Positions 43,029 to 53,884 are shown, counted from the stretch's first letter. The stretch: DNA of 64,000 nt from Trichobilharzia regenti (GCA_944472135.2 OX235264.1:98528319-98592318), one strand, 5' to 3'. The notes: generated by a model not told the origin, from the letters alone. Numbers and translations: made by a program.

Positions 43029-43834
43029 AATCAAAAGAAACGAATTAGACAAAACTCACAACTTCATAAACAACGTCTTCAACGACATCAAATTCACAAG
43101 AGAAGAGGAATCCGAGAACAAAATACCATTTTTGGACATCTTAGTCAGGCGAACAACTACAGAAGAATCAGAAACTCAAGTTTATAGGAAATCAACTCAC
43201 ACAGACCAAATACTGAATTACCACAGCAACAATCCAATAACACACAAAAGGAATTGCATACAAACACTATTCAAAAGGACCAGCCAGGACTCATTGCAGC
43301 ACTCCCACCTTAAGGAAAATTGAAGAAAGATATCTCATGGACGTCTTCCAAAAGAATGGATATCCACGGAATTTCATCAAGAGATATATTCCCCGAAGCC
43401 AACGTACCAAAACAAAAGCCACCAAGGAAAACACAAAGAAAATCGCCTTACCATATATAAAGGATATCTCAGAAATCACTACAAAATTCTTCAAACCTTT
43501 AGGAATTGACGTCGTACGCAAACCAACAAAGTCGCTGCACTCAATTCTATGTCAACCAAAAGACTCAACAACGAAAGAAGACAAAACCAACATCATCTAC
43601 AAAATAAATTGTAACAACTGTGAACAACACTACATTGGCCGAAGTGGACGTCCCCTTCGTCTTCGTATCCACGATCATAAGCTAGCCGTCAAAAGACATG
43701 ATGTCCACTCCCTCATTTCACTACACACAGACAACCACGGACATCAATTCGACTGGGACAACGTTCAAATATTAGACAAAGGAAATAACAAGAATGCTAG
43801 AGAATTTTCAGAAGCTTGGCTGGCATTCCAGTGA
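43029..43834 (+). pseudogene. PLE-A RT end and GIY-YIG endonuclease
   Basis: 43029-43323 reads RNELDKTHNFINN, KIPFLDILVRR and YRKSTHTDQILNYHSN (PLE RT after the palm), then a frameshift near 43315. 43337-43834 is open for 165 codons: MDVFQKNGYPRNFIKRYIP, a Lys/Thr-rich linker, and TNIIYKINCNNCEQHYIGRS, an intact GIY-YIG core with SGRPLRLRIHDHKLAV. It ends WLAFQ. The RT catalytic palm is missing, so the copy cannot mobilise itself. Confidence 0.75.
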
Positions 43835-44145
43835 ATCATCAATCAATAGACACATCGAGATAGACAAAATTTATCAACCAATAAGAAAGAAACTTCACAC
43901 ACAAAGGGTCAAAGTTCAAGTCACAGAAACAATCAGTTCCAACACAAGTAACCTAGAGGGTGTGAAAACACACATAAACAACCAATCACGTCCAAGGTCA
44001 CCAGGAGGAATGATTAATAAACTCGTGGAGAAATCTAAAAGCTCACTTCACTGAATTGAAGTATGCGCTGAAGATGTCACCCAGTAGGGCGATGAAAGCT
44101 TCGCAAACTAGCCATCCAGCTCAGAGAACAAAACCACATCAAAAT
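43544..44145 (+). repeat. Right inverted arm of PLE-A, with terminal hammerhead-like motif
   Basis: Partner of 42427-43028. Near its end (44068-44098) is CTGAAGATGTCACCC, AGTA, GGGCGATGAAAGC: a CTGANGA box, an imperfect stem and GAAA, as expected for PLE termini. Confidence 0.8.
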
Positions 44146-44331
44146 CAGTCAGTAAATATACTGTAATAATAGTGAAACATGTAGACTAACTTGAATGTAT
44201 TTGAATTTCTTCAGGCAATCTCCTGCTTATCAGTCTGATGAAGTCTTCACAAAGCGAAATCAACTAATCAGACAACCATCAAGATGCCTCATTGCATCAC
44301 AAAGTTCAGCTGTTTAGAGAAACGATGACAG

Positions 44332-44626
44332 TGTGGTGAGAGCAGGCTGTGAGAAAATATGAGCAAGGCTGATTCAACAACCAATCACAGGAAACTTAAC
44401 GTGGCAAAATATGATTCGCAGATAGAGAACTCTATTTGTCGAGGAATCCCGAAACAACCAATCAGAAGCCTGCGTTTGTCTGCCTAACTTCTGATAAACA
44501 ACCAATCAGATGACTGCGCTTGTGTACTTGCATAAGCTATAATAATGTATGTGAAATATGTATAAATACGTGTTGATTTACATAATAAAACGATCTGTTG
44601 CCTGGCCCTTGTCTTCTGGTGTTACA
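44332..44626 (+). repeat. 5' LTR
   Basis: Starts TGTGGTGAGAG and ends GGTGTTACA. Three CCAAT boxes (44381, 44458, 44502), a TATA box TATAAATACG (44561-44570) and AATAAA (44584-44589), so promoter and polyadenylation signals are present. Confidence 0.85.
44561..44570 (+). promoter_or_regulatory. TATA box of 5' LTR
   Basis: TATAAATACG, about 55 bp downstream of the third CCAAT box. The same box is at 45277-45286 in the 3' LTR and is kept in the solo LTR at 35777. Confidence 0.6.
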
Positions 44627-44688
44627 TTTGGTGTCGCTGCCTACCGACAAATGGAAAGCCTATGCCCTGCTGTTTTTGATGGAGACAT

Positions 44689-45078
44689 ATGGATCTTCGG
44701 GCAGGACTTCAAGGCTTCTGCGCAGTTGAGTGGCGTTCAAGATCTGTCAGCGATGGGTTGCTACTTGGGACGCTGCTGGGAGGTCGGGTGAAAGCAGCAT
44801 ATGAAAGTGTGAGACGAAATACTGACGAACGTTCGACAGGGTCAGGCAAACAGTTTCCAAAGTGGGAAGGACCATATATGGTCACTTCGAGATGGGATTA
44901 CGCGGACACAATCGCAATGACGAACAATGAGAGGCGCGTGAACGTCAGCGAGCTCCAGAAATGGATACAGCGAGACAAGCCAACGATGACGCCTGCACCA
45001 AGTAGATCAAGCCGACTTCAGTCGCACGTATTTGATGGGGGTACGAGTGTGGTGAGAGCAGGCCGTGAGAAAATATGA
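44689..45078 (+). pseudogene. Gypsy pol 3' end (integrase C-terminal region)
   Basis: An open frame whose second half reads AAYESVRRNTDERSTGSG, QFPKWEGPYMVTSRWDYA and RRVNVSELQKWIQRD. This is the chromodomain-less C-terminal integrase segment typical of Gypsy elements (KWEGPYxV...VNVSELxKW). The first half (to about 44790) is leader or gag-proximal DNA, so an internal deletion joined the 5' leader to the pol end. The frame runs into LTR2. Confidence 0.7.
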
Positions 45079-45342
45079 GCAAGGCTGATTCAACAACCAA
45101 TCACAGGAAACTTAACGTGGCAAAATATGATTCGCAGATAGAGAACTCTATTTGTCGAGGAATCCCGAAACAACCAATCAGAAGCCTGCGTTTGTCTGCC
45201 TAACTTCTGATAAACAACCAATCAGATGACTGCGCTTGTGTACTTGCATAAGCTATAATAATGTATGTGAAATATGTATAAATACGTGTTGATTTACATA
45301 ACAAAACGATCTGTTGCCTGGCCCTTGTCTTCTGTTGTTACA
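45048..45342 (+). repeat. 3' LTR
   Basis: Same length as the 5' LTR. Three differences: CTGTGAG to CCGTGAG, AATAAAA to AACAAAA (45300-45305), and TGGTGTTACA to TGTTGTTACA. The second change removes the canonical polyadenylation hexamer from the 3' LTR. Confidence 0.85.
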
Positions 45343-45344
45343 AC

Positions 45345-45555
45345 AGAATGGAAACATACGGCTTCAAGCTTTGCAGTTTAAGTAGTAACCTTATTCTTGT
45401 ATTGGGTGAGAATGCTGGCCTCAATGCCTGTCTTCCCTATTTTTCAGGTTTGATATCCAAGTAGGCAAGATATAGGAGTGCTTCGGTAGGGAATCGAACC
45501 CTGCCCACATACGTGGTTGGTGTGTATTCTACCCCTAAACCACCGATTGAAGAAT
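45345..45555 (-). repeat. Diverged SINE-C copy
   Basis: Reads tail (GGAAACATACGGCTTCAAG) through body to the tRNA-like end (GGGAATCGAACCCTGCCC; B-box in reverse). It abuts the LTR element's target duplication. Confidence 0.5.
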
Positions 45556-45844
45556 AGACTAATTTATGACATCAGTCAGTAAGTGTATACAAAGGATTCA
45601 CTCAACTTTCTGTTTTTTTGATTGTTGTGAGATTATAACTCTACTTTAGGCTGGTGTTTTCATTCAATTAGAATCGAAATACAGTAATGATTTTTCATTA
45701 CGATTTCACTGCCAGTAAATAAAATGGAAAAAAATAATAATTAATTCGGGGGTCACATTTTTGATACAACAAACACCGATTCACATCCTTCATATACAGA
45801 ATAGTTAAGGTACATAACTAGATAAAACAGTTTTAGTACATTGC

Positions 45845-46085
45845 CAACAGGGCCCACTATATCAAGAGAAAGTGGATACCCATCGATGTTACTGGTTGGC
45901 AGTAGCGATATATTGCGAACTCAGAGAAGTTAGAATTCACGAATGACTGAATTGCAACCCAGTTGCGGAATGGTCCATGGGGTTGACCTGGTGGTCCAGA
46001 GGACCTGAATTCGATAATCTGTTGTGTTACGGATGCACATTGATGAAAAGGCACACCCCGATGTTCCTTGATTTCCACTAGTCCT
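45845..46085 (+). repeat. Diverged SINE-B copy
   Basis: Body (GAGAAGTTAGAATTCACGAA), head (CCCAGTTGCGGAATGGTCC) and a much altered cassette (TTGATGAAAAGGCACACCCC). Confidence 0.4.
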
Positions 46086-46534
46086 CTAAGGTGAGGCAGT
46101 ATCCCTAGGCTGTCGTAAGCATGTGCCAGTTCGGCTAGAAAAAAAAAGAGTAACTAGGTCGATAAATAGTGTCATCTTATCCCATCTGACTGACGATTAA
46201 CATCCCATCAAAACAAAATTGGTATTTTCATTCACATATCAAGTGCTGAACAGTCTGTCTTAAAGCACCTAGTTACGCCTGTCATGATTACCTGAAGCTG
46301 TAGGAACCAACAAAAATAAGTCTAGCCTATGCATCCTAAAGGGTACATTCAACCTTGACCTACCACAAGGCTATCATGGGTATAATCGTTGCATATTTTC
46401 ATGTTTTATTGTTTACCTACACCCTTTTACAATTCATTCCCTGACCTTCTCACCCCGAATTTATATAACACCATTTGTTTAGGTTAATTTTTAATTCTCT
46501 GATGTTGTATGGGGGATGATAACAAGAAGTGAGA

Positions 46535-46672
46535 TCTGGACATTTCATTTCTCCCTATTTGGGACTCCTACGCTGGATAAGCCTGCAATCTCCAGTGTGC
46601 CCACTGAGACAAGAAACCAATACCCATAGTTTCACATACCGAAGCGCTATCCACTAAAGCCTCTTGTGCAAA
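46535..46672 (-). repeat. Degenerate Sm-alpha copy
   Basis: Minus strand: head region, then TTATCCAGCGTAGGAGTCCC, AAATAGGGAG and AAATGAAATG. Stem II loop sequence is kept but both catalytic boxes are changed. Confidence 0.45.
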
Positions 46673-47640
46673 TTATTATTATTATATCCTTTAATTCCTG
46701 GAGGAACACAGGGCTTCAGCTGCGCACCTCCATTGCCTTCTGTTTTCTGCCAAATTTTTCACCCCGCTCCAGGTCTGTCCACATGCTTTCATCTCCTCTT
46801 CACATGACCTCCTCCAAGTCACCCTTGGACGACCAACTCGCCTCTTCCCTTTCGGGTTTCACTCGAGGGCTTGTCTAGTGATGTCACTTGATGGTTTCCT
46901 CAGAGTATGGCCAACCCATCTCCATTTCTTCCTGCCTATTTGTTTCACAATCGGTTTTTGCTGGGTTGGTTCGCTCATTGCCAGAGATCCCTGTTGCTGA
47001 TCTTTTCTCGCCGGACATCTGATATTGAGTATTGAGCGGAGACAACTGTTGATGAAGGTCTGAAGTTTGTTTGAGATGCTCCTTATGACTCGCCAAGTCT
47101 CTGATCAATATAGTAGCACTGGCTTCACATTGGAGTTGAAAATCCGGATCTTATTTTTAATATTGAGCGCTGTTGACTTCCACACAGACTTAAGGGTAAT
47201 GAAAGCCTGTCTTGCTCTTCCAATTCTGGCTTTGGTATCCTCGTCAGTTCCACCTGTAGTTGAAACGATACTTCCCAGGTAGGTAAAGGAGGTTGTTTCT
47301 CCCATTTATACTTATTGTTGTCTGTTGTTGTTGCTGCTGTTGGTGTTGGCCAGGAATCTTCATCACCTCTGTTTTATCTATGTTCACTTAAAGTCCTATC
47401 TTTGATGCTTCTCCTACCAACTTGTTGCTTTTCACTTGCATATCTTCCAGTTTGTGGGAAATCAGACATATATCATCGGCGAAGACCAGGTCCTCCATGT
47501 TTTTTGTGTGAGTCCATTTTATGCCTGTTTCCTCGTTGCTCGCTCTCTGTCGCATTGTCCAATCTACTGCAATCAGGAAAATCATTGGTGATAGTAGACA
47601 GCCTTGTGCAAAGAGTATCAGTAATTATTTGTTTAAGTCA
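46670..47640 (-). pseudogene. RTE-clade LINE 3' half
   Basis: Minus strand: FLIAVDWTMRQRASNEE and LVFADDICLISHKLEDMQ (47585-47388; FADD is the RT catalytic box), then SFTYLGSIVSTTGGTDEDTK and ARIGRARQAFITLKSVWKS (47305-47105), the RTE C-terminal segment, LASHKEHLKQTSDLHQ and the 3' tail. Frames are separated by indels, and the 5' half is absent. Confidence 0.75.
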
Positions 47641-47734
47641 ATTGCATCATACTAATTAACTGATTCGACTGGAGCGGTGGGCACCTGATGACATTTAGTC
47701 CCCAAGTACAAGAGGTAAGATTACGTCTAATCGA

Positions 47735-47905
47735 AAAATCCCCAAAAAGATGAAGTGCTTATCTTGGATCTCCTCACTGATGGTCACCTTCCACCAGTTA
47801 ACCTGATGTTAATTATCCGATATCAGCGAGGCGTCCCTACAAGGAACCGACATTTCAACGCAGGAGGAACATTTCGGTGCAATCAATCAACAGGAGAAAA
47901 TACAT
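47735..47905 (+). repeat. Degenerate Sm-alpha copy
   Basis: ATCCCCAAAAAGATGAAGTG then CTTATCTTGGATCTCCTCAC, followed by the 3' body (GTGCAATCAATCAACAGG). Ribozyme boxes are lost. Confidence 0.4.
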
Positions 47906-48429
47906 TGATTTAAACAGGTAGTTTGGAATCTCGGTTAACTGAGTATGTTGAACCGAAATCGTCGGTCTTTTTTTCTCATCACAACTATTATCATTAATAT
48001 TGCTACTTTTATTCCCTTAAATTTGTATTAAGCCTGTAGCACTATCTTTTATCCCATTGATTATAACTCATCCCTCATAATCTAGACTATAAATTTTGCA
48101 GATGCACTAATTATTATTAATTATTTGTCTTGTGCTTCTACTGTCTGTACATTTTCCCGCCATTATCAAGATTAACCAGTTAATTTTCCTTATCTTAACT
48201 TAGATGCGTTTAAGGCTAACTACCAATACTATTCTCCCCAGTTTAAATGTAATCTTCTATTGATTGGCTTTCATATGGTAATCTTTGTGGCTTTGTAACT
48301 GTGATGCTTGAGAAATTAGTTGATGAAAACAACCGTTTACTCAGCTGTTTAACATTCAAGTGTTGGATTATAGAGATCTGATAAGTTTCATGACAGATTT
48401 CTTTGTGGGATGATAGCCTATAGATAACC
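47906..48429. other. Stretch with no recognised feature
   Basis: No coding or repeat recognised. Confidence 0.35.
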
Positions 48430-48575
48430 ACTTAGAACTAAGGAGAACTGGACACCTTTTGTGTGGTTGATTTGTAGACATATACCACCATAATGCCGTG
48501 GGGAATTGAACCCAGAGCCTCTAGATAGCGAGACAGACGCGTTACCAATCACCCACTGGGTATGGAACTAATGGA
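48430..48575 (-). repeat. tRNA-headed SINE fragment
   Basis: Reverse-oriented tRNA-like head with B-box GGGAATTGAACCCAGAG and A-box side ACCAATCACCCACTGGG. It resembles a SINE-B head without the hammerhead part. Confidence 0.4.
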
Positions 48576-48879
48576 CCAAGATTACTATTATCTTTTGTTA
48601 TATATAAATGTCCTTTTCTCCACTGTAATGCAGTTACGTCAATGCTTATTAAACCCTTCGGGTTCATGAAGTGTGATTTCAACTAATAAAACCCTTTTCG
48701 AAATAGTTTACGCAATTTTCTGTGTAAGTCCCTAATCTTCGATTTTCGAAAAACTGAATTGCATCATTCACATAATTAAAACGTTTCCTTCTACTTTATT
48801 AAATCTGCTTGGTCTTTCTATAAAATATAACTTTTAACTATTGCTATACGGGTGTCCGATATATTCTTCCATCCAATGG

Positions 48880-48975
48880 TCTTCTTTCTCATTCCTTTGA
48901 ATTCAGAGTGGAACATGAGGCTTCAAGATTTGAAGTTTCAATACTGGCGGTGCTGTAATTTTAAAGCGATGGCTA
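48880..48975 (-). repeat. SINE-C tail fragment
   Basis: GAGTGGAACATGAGGCTTC and AAGTTTCAATACTGGCGG match the 3' part of SINE-C in reverse. No head. Confidence 0.4.
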
Positions 48976-49509
48976 TAAGGTTAAGACGTTACAGATTTCT
49001 AATTCTTTCATTCCAGTGTCTACCGAAGAATTTGTTAACGTCAATAACAACTTCGAACCACTTCAGAGAAGTCACAAATTTTATAACCGAGTTCCTCGGA
49101 CTATTAATAAGGTAATTCTATAGTTATTTTCTGTTTGATACACTTGAATTTTTTAACTGTATTGTTAAGAGTATTAATACCACTATCAAAACTGTCTTTA
49201 CTGTTTACAATTCCCCTCCAAATGAAAGAGAACAATTCTTGGGTAATAATGTGAAATGAAAATGATCATAGCGTACATGAAGGAGTTTTTGCGTTACTGC
49301 ACACTAAATATTGATCTAACTCTAATAGTTATACGTTTAGACAGAGAGATATTATCACTATAGCATCATCATCATCAACTCTTATACTGACTGACAATTT
49401 TGCAATTAGTAAAGAGAATAACAGATTATCACCAACCACTTAGGGATTAAGGCTCTAAAAGTTGAATGCTGATGGCATTTGTATCAGACCATTTACAGAA
49501 CGTCACGAA
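48976..49509. other. Stretch with no recognised feature
   Basis: No coding or repeat recognised. Confidence 0.35.
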
Positions 49510-50050
49510 AGCATTCAACACTAGTTAATGCTATATAGTTTGGTTTGTAAGGGTTAGTTTTTTACGAGTTGATCACAGATTGATATCAGTTACAAAACCA
49601 TTGGAAACCAGGAAGTACTGGACAGCTACTGTTTCATCCTAGTTTGGGAATCATCGGCAGTACACACCCACCTCACAGGGGGTTCGATCCCACGACCTTC
49701 CGGTTACAAGGAAAACTCGTATACCATTCAGCCACTGGGACCCAATTCATTGACCAGCCAGTGCATGAATTATAACTTCTACCAATTCGTGATTTAGCGT
49801 GATCCCAACCATTGTTGTAGGTGGGACATCCATCCGCACATGTGACATTTAATTGGACGTCACTGGTCACGACTTCTCACTAGAACCCCAGGAAACTCCA
49901 TCCTGTAGCAAGTCACTAGCGAGCATCAGATTAATGTTCTATAGTTTGGTTTGTAAGGATTAGTTTTCTTTTTACGAGTTGACTTCCAGTACTCCCTGGT
50001 TTTCAATGGTTCTCTAACTGATATCAATCCGTGATCAACTAGTAAAAAAA
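49510..50050 (-). mobile_element. SINE-B copy and adjacent partial copy
   Basis: A full minus-strand SINE-B at about 49540-49920: head (GGGTTCGATCCCACGACC in reverse), then TGCCGATGATTCCC, AAACTAGGAT, GAAACAGTAG. A second tail fragment (49940-50050: TTGTAAGGATTAGTTTTC, CTGATATCAATCCGTGATC) follows. Confidence 0.65.
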
Positions 50051-50139
50051 ACTAGTTAAGTTACTATTCTGTTCTAATTAGAAAAATGGAACAAATTACA
50101 AATCTCTGTTTTAGTGTACCATTTATAAAGCAGGTTGGT

Positions 50140-50260
50140 TGGTGAATTGGGCAGTTAGCTAATTTTGACAGCGGTCACTAATGAAATACCCTTCATCCTA
50201 TTTGGAACTTGTCAGATGGATTTATCTGCACTCCCATTAAGTTAACAGCTCAGATAATTT
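50140..50260 (-). repeat. Degenerate Sm-alpha fragment
   Basis: Reverse: AAATCCATCTGACAAGTTCC, AAATAGGATGAAGGGTATTTC. One TGACAAG box is left; GAAA is shifted. Confidence 0.35.
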
Positions 50261-50699
50261 AAACAAAACTTTTTGAAGAATCAATAGTCATTACAGTTTG
50301 TGAAAGTGAACCATTTTACTGTCGTTCTGTGAATAGCCAGAACAAGTTATTTATTGGTAGTGGCCATACAATGATAATTGCACAACATTATATTTGAGAG
50401 AAATTTTCAGCTTGAATGAACGTAAGATGTAAATTCATTAGCCTACTTATCTAGTAGCATGCATTAGCCCACAGTCATGAAGCCTGCAACTCAATCTTCA
50501 GTTTCAGATAAAATAACGATAAAAATCTGCGAATGTTATGTAATTTCATTTGCTTTAACAGTAAGAACTTTGTCTATAAAATCAGTTTGTCCAGTCTCTA
50601 TTGTTGCCATTGTCCTGATTTGTTGTATCAATCGCATGATTCACAAAACTTTATTTCTATTCTATTTATCTTTTTTATGCTCCTAGGATAATTAATATC

Positions 50700-50820
50700 T
50701 GGGGATAAGGATGATGTTATCCGATTAATGGCAGTTAGTGCAGGATATGCGAGTAGAACCGGCTGACAAGTCCCAAATAAAACTAAATGAGCCTACTGGA
50801 TTTCACTGCTAGTCATCATC
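50700..50820 (+). repeat. Degenerate Sm-alpha fragment
   Basis: GAACCGGCTGACAAGTCCC, AAATAAAACTAAATGAGCC, TACTGGATTTCACTGCTAG. CTGACAAG replaces CTGACGAG and TAAA replaces GAAA, so it is dead. Confidence 0.5.
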
Positions 50821-52395
50821 AAGCAAAGCTGGACCAAATGGAATACCCTTGAAGCACTGAAGGCGGACCCAGAGACTACAGCAGACATGCTGACTCCATT
50901 ATTGCAAAAGGTCTGGAAGGAGGGAAAGGTGCCTACTGACTGGAGAAAAAGTTATCTCGTGAAACTACCAAAGAAGGGTGACTTAGGACTCTACAAGAAC
51001 TGGCGAGGAATCATGCTCCTATCAACGCCAAGTAAAATTCTGAGTCGCATCATCCTGGAGAGATTAAAGGATGCACTGGATACACAACTCCGACCAGAAC
51101 AAGCTGGATTAAGGAAAGGCATATCATGTTCTGACCAAATTGCAACTCTACGTTTTCATCATCACAGAACAAACCATGGAATGGCAATCAAACCACTACC
51201 TCAACTTTATAGACTTTGAGGGGGCCTTTCGACAGCGTTGACCGCGAAGTAATTTGGAAATTACTCGAGTACTATGTCGTGCAGTGCCCAAATATTCATC
51301 AACCTTATTCAACAGCTGTACGACAACGGCACATGTCAAGTGATCCACAACGGAAAACCAACTCAGCGAGGCGTTTGGAGTAAACACAGGTGTCAGACAA
51401 GGGTGCTTATTATCACCAATGTATGATATTCCTAATTGTGGTGGACTGGATTATGTGTCAGACAGTGAGTGGGAAACGAGAAGCCAGGGACATCCTGCAC
51501 CGATGTGATGAACCTCTTAAACCTGGATTTCGCGCGTGCATGATTTATGTTTGATGTGACACAAAATCGAAGACTTACGAGCGAAAACCGACCGACAAAT
51601 CAGTCAAAGAAGCAGCCGGTGAAGACAGGACTCCCAGTGGACATGGACAAGACGGAGGTTATGAAAATAACCAACAACAACAAGAGCAGCAACATTCAGC
51701 CAGGAGCCAATCACCATCAACGGGAGGGATTTGAAAGAGGTCACTTCATTCACTCACTGATCTAGGGAGCATTGTCTCAACTACAGGTAGTAGGAACGGA
51801 CGAGGATGCCAAATCGAGCGAGAAACGCACACATTCATCAACCTGAAACCAATCTTCGTCACTCAGCCAGTATCAACAACAAAACTCAGTAGGATTTTCA
51901 ATTCAAACACGTCAAGTCAGTCAGCTCTTCTATACAGATCAGAAACTTGGCGGGCAGGTCGCAAAGAATATTTTCAACAGCCTGTTGTAGACCTTCATCA
52001 ACAACTGGCTCTATACTGAAGATCAGATGGCCGGGTCGGAAAGAATCACCAACAAGAATCTGTGGGCACAAACAAAGAGGACAACAACCAATCGCCAACC
52101 AACAAATATGCAGGAGAAAGTGGATTGTGATAGATTGGACACTCGTTGAGGAGGCCTCTGGGTGACATCGCGCGCGCGTCAAGCTATTGCTTGAGTGGAA
52201 CCAGGTCGAAGGGAAAGCGGTGAGTGGGACGTCAGTGCAAGGGTGACATGGAGGAGATCGTGTGAAACGGTATGTTGAGTTGAAACAGTATGGACTAACA
52301 TGGATGCAGGTGAAAAGTACAGCAGAAGACACAAGCAAGTGGAGACGTGTAGTTGAGGCTCTATATTCCACTAGGAACCCAAGGGAACAATAATC
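50815..52395 (+). pseudogene. RTE-clade LINE: RT N-terminal half joined to 3' end
   Basis: 50887-51219 is open: LLQKVWKEGKVPTDWRKSY, LYKNWRGIMLLSTPSKILSR and QAGLRKGISCSDQIATLR, the RT fingers. After a frameshift at about 51225, FDSVDREVIWKLLEYYV holds the palm Asp. Then a degraded part follows with LIVVDWIMCQTVSGKRE, HGQDGGYENNQ, LGSIVSTTG at 51760 and RIFNSNTSS, and the 3' tail ends GTTCCACTAGGAACCC|AAGGG... (here ATTCCACTAGGAACCC) near 52370. The FADD box segment is missing. Confidence 0.75.
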
Positions 52396-53043
52396 GTAAT
52401 ACAACATCAAGCAAATAACACAGCGTTATGTCAAGCTGTGAATTACTTTAAAGAGAAGACTGGGGTTTTTGGAAAAACGAATACTCGTGAATTTTTGGTT
52501 TATAGAAAACCTAGAATTATCCGCTTCCCTAAACGATTTTATGGAACGTGACAAATTTGAGAAGCAGTACTTAATGAATTTATAAATTCTTGTAGAACGT
52601 TTCATTAGGAACACTTTACATATATGTGGTGGTCATATTATTGAGACAGACTTTTCCTCACAACTTTTTTTAACCATGTCCACCATTGTTTAAATTTTGT
52701 GGCAATCTCATCAATTCATATAAATAACCACATATGAAGAATATTTAGCCGATGAATCACAAAAAGTGTTATGAATTCACCAAATACTGCTCTATAAAAA
52801 CGGAGATGATTTCTAGTTCAGGTGGATGATGTCAGTGTAATTTTGTGTCCTCCAGTTTCATTCATATTGATGTCTGAGTTGAAGGTTTCATTTAGAAAGA
52901 TAATGAAAGCCTCACGTAGCCAGAGGTGATGCCGAAGAAGAAGCAAAGAAGTTGAAATTGAGATCGTCAACCCCAGTCCTTAAAAACAGCACCGTTACCA
53001 CTTGGACTTCAAGTGTGAAGCCGAACGTTACAGACGGAATTTA

Positions 53044-53049
<6 letters not shown>
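52396..53049. other. Mostly unassigned stretch, with a PLE-A-like end
   Basis: 52795-52925 (GATTTCTAGTTCAGGTGG, GATGATGTCAGTGTAATTTTG, AATGAAAGCCTC) resembles the outer end of PLE-A (42405-42480). Nothing else was recognised. Confidence 0.3.

Positions 53050-53091
<42 letters not shown>
53050..53091. repeat. TA microsatellite
   Basis: An uninterrupted TA run of about 41 bp, 160 bp before the PLE-D copy. Confidence 0.9.
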
Positions 53092-53094
<3 letters not shown>

Positions 53095-53287
53095 GTTGGT
53101 TTGCATTGTTAAGACTGACTGAAAGGACTTTTAGTGCTTCAAATTCTCGCAGAATTTCTCAGTCTAAACAGTATACGATTAAATATTAAATAGAGTCGTT
53201 TTGTTAAAGTAAACTAAATAAAGGTTTAACAGTTAAAGAAAGTGATCTTACATTAATTTATTTCCCACTAGTGTTTACAGAAGATAC

Positions 53288-53791
53288 ATGGATGATACAT
53301 TTCTGGTTATGAAAGACGACAATGATGCAATGAGCATCCTTGATAAGTTTAATGATGCCCATTCATCAATAAACTTTACCATAGAGAAAGAAAGTAATGA
53401 CAGTATCTCATTCCTAGACGTCTTCATGGCAAGGAAAGAAGATGGCACACTAAGAAGGAGTGTGTATAGGAAACCTACAACAACAGGTCAGTACACTCAT
53501 TTTTTGAGTTTTGCACCTTTGAAATATAAACGTAACCTGGTAAAGTGTCTGGTTCATAGAGCCAGGTTAATCTGTTCAGACGACTGCCTCAACGAGGAGC
53601 TTAAGATTATTAGAGAATTACTTAGAAAAAATGGTTATCCAGATAAATTCATTGAGAAAAATATGAATTCAGCACCTAGGAGAATCAGTATGGCAACAGT
53701 TCCGAAAAAACCAACGTTCATAAAACTGCAGTTCCTCGGTGACAACATCAGCGAAATAATTACACAGTGCCTGAAGAATGCAGTTAAATGA
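53288..53791 (+). pseudogene. PLE-D reverse transcriptase fragment
   Basis: Opens at RYMDDTFLVMKDD (the YMDD catalytic motif, both Asp present), then NDSISFLDVFMARK, YRKPTTTGQYTHFLSF (PLE signature), ELLRKNGYPDKFIEKN and MATVPKKPTFIKLQF. It is open for 168 codons, then a stop at about 53790 and a frameshift break it from the GIY-YIG part. The bases before 53275 look unrelated, so the copy is truncated exactly at the palm. Confidence 0.75.
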
Positions 53792-53884
53792 GCTTATTAT
53801 GCAACAGAGGTACGTTGTCTTTTCACATCCACCCCTATTTTATGTTCGAGAAATAAGGATAAACTGCCTAAATTTGGCTCCTCT

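Larger units (their letters stand above)
42427..44145 (+). mobile_element. PLE-A with 602-bp inverted arms
   Basis: Bases 42427-43028 and 43544-44145 are reverse complements of equal length (602 nt). They encode identical peptides on opposite strands, so they are nearly or fully identical. The right arm is the true 3' part of the element (GIY-YIG domain plus terminus); the left arm is an inverted copy joined where the RT coding is truncated, just after the YVDD motif. The 515-bp loop holds RT coding. The outer ends read TTTGATGTGGTTTTGTTCTC. Confidence 0.85.
44332..45342 (+). mobile_element. Gypsy-type LTR element, internally deleted
   Basis: Two 295-bp LTRs (44332-44626, 45048-45342) flank 421 bp of internal DNA. 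The 4-bp target duplication ACAG is at 44328-44331 and 45343-45346. The putative primer-binding site TGGTGTCGCTGCC starts at 44629; a purine tract GATGGGGGTACGAG precedes LTR2. Almost all of gag and pol is lost. The LTRs differ at three positions only, which indicates a young insertion. Family context suggests the chromovirus/Gypsy group; the exact family is not assigned. Confidence 0.85.
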
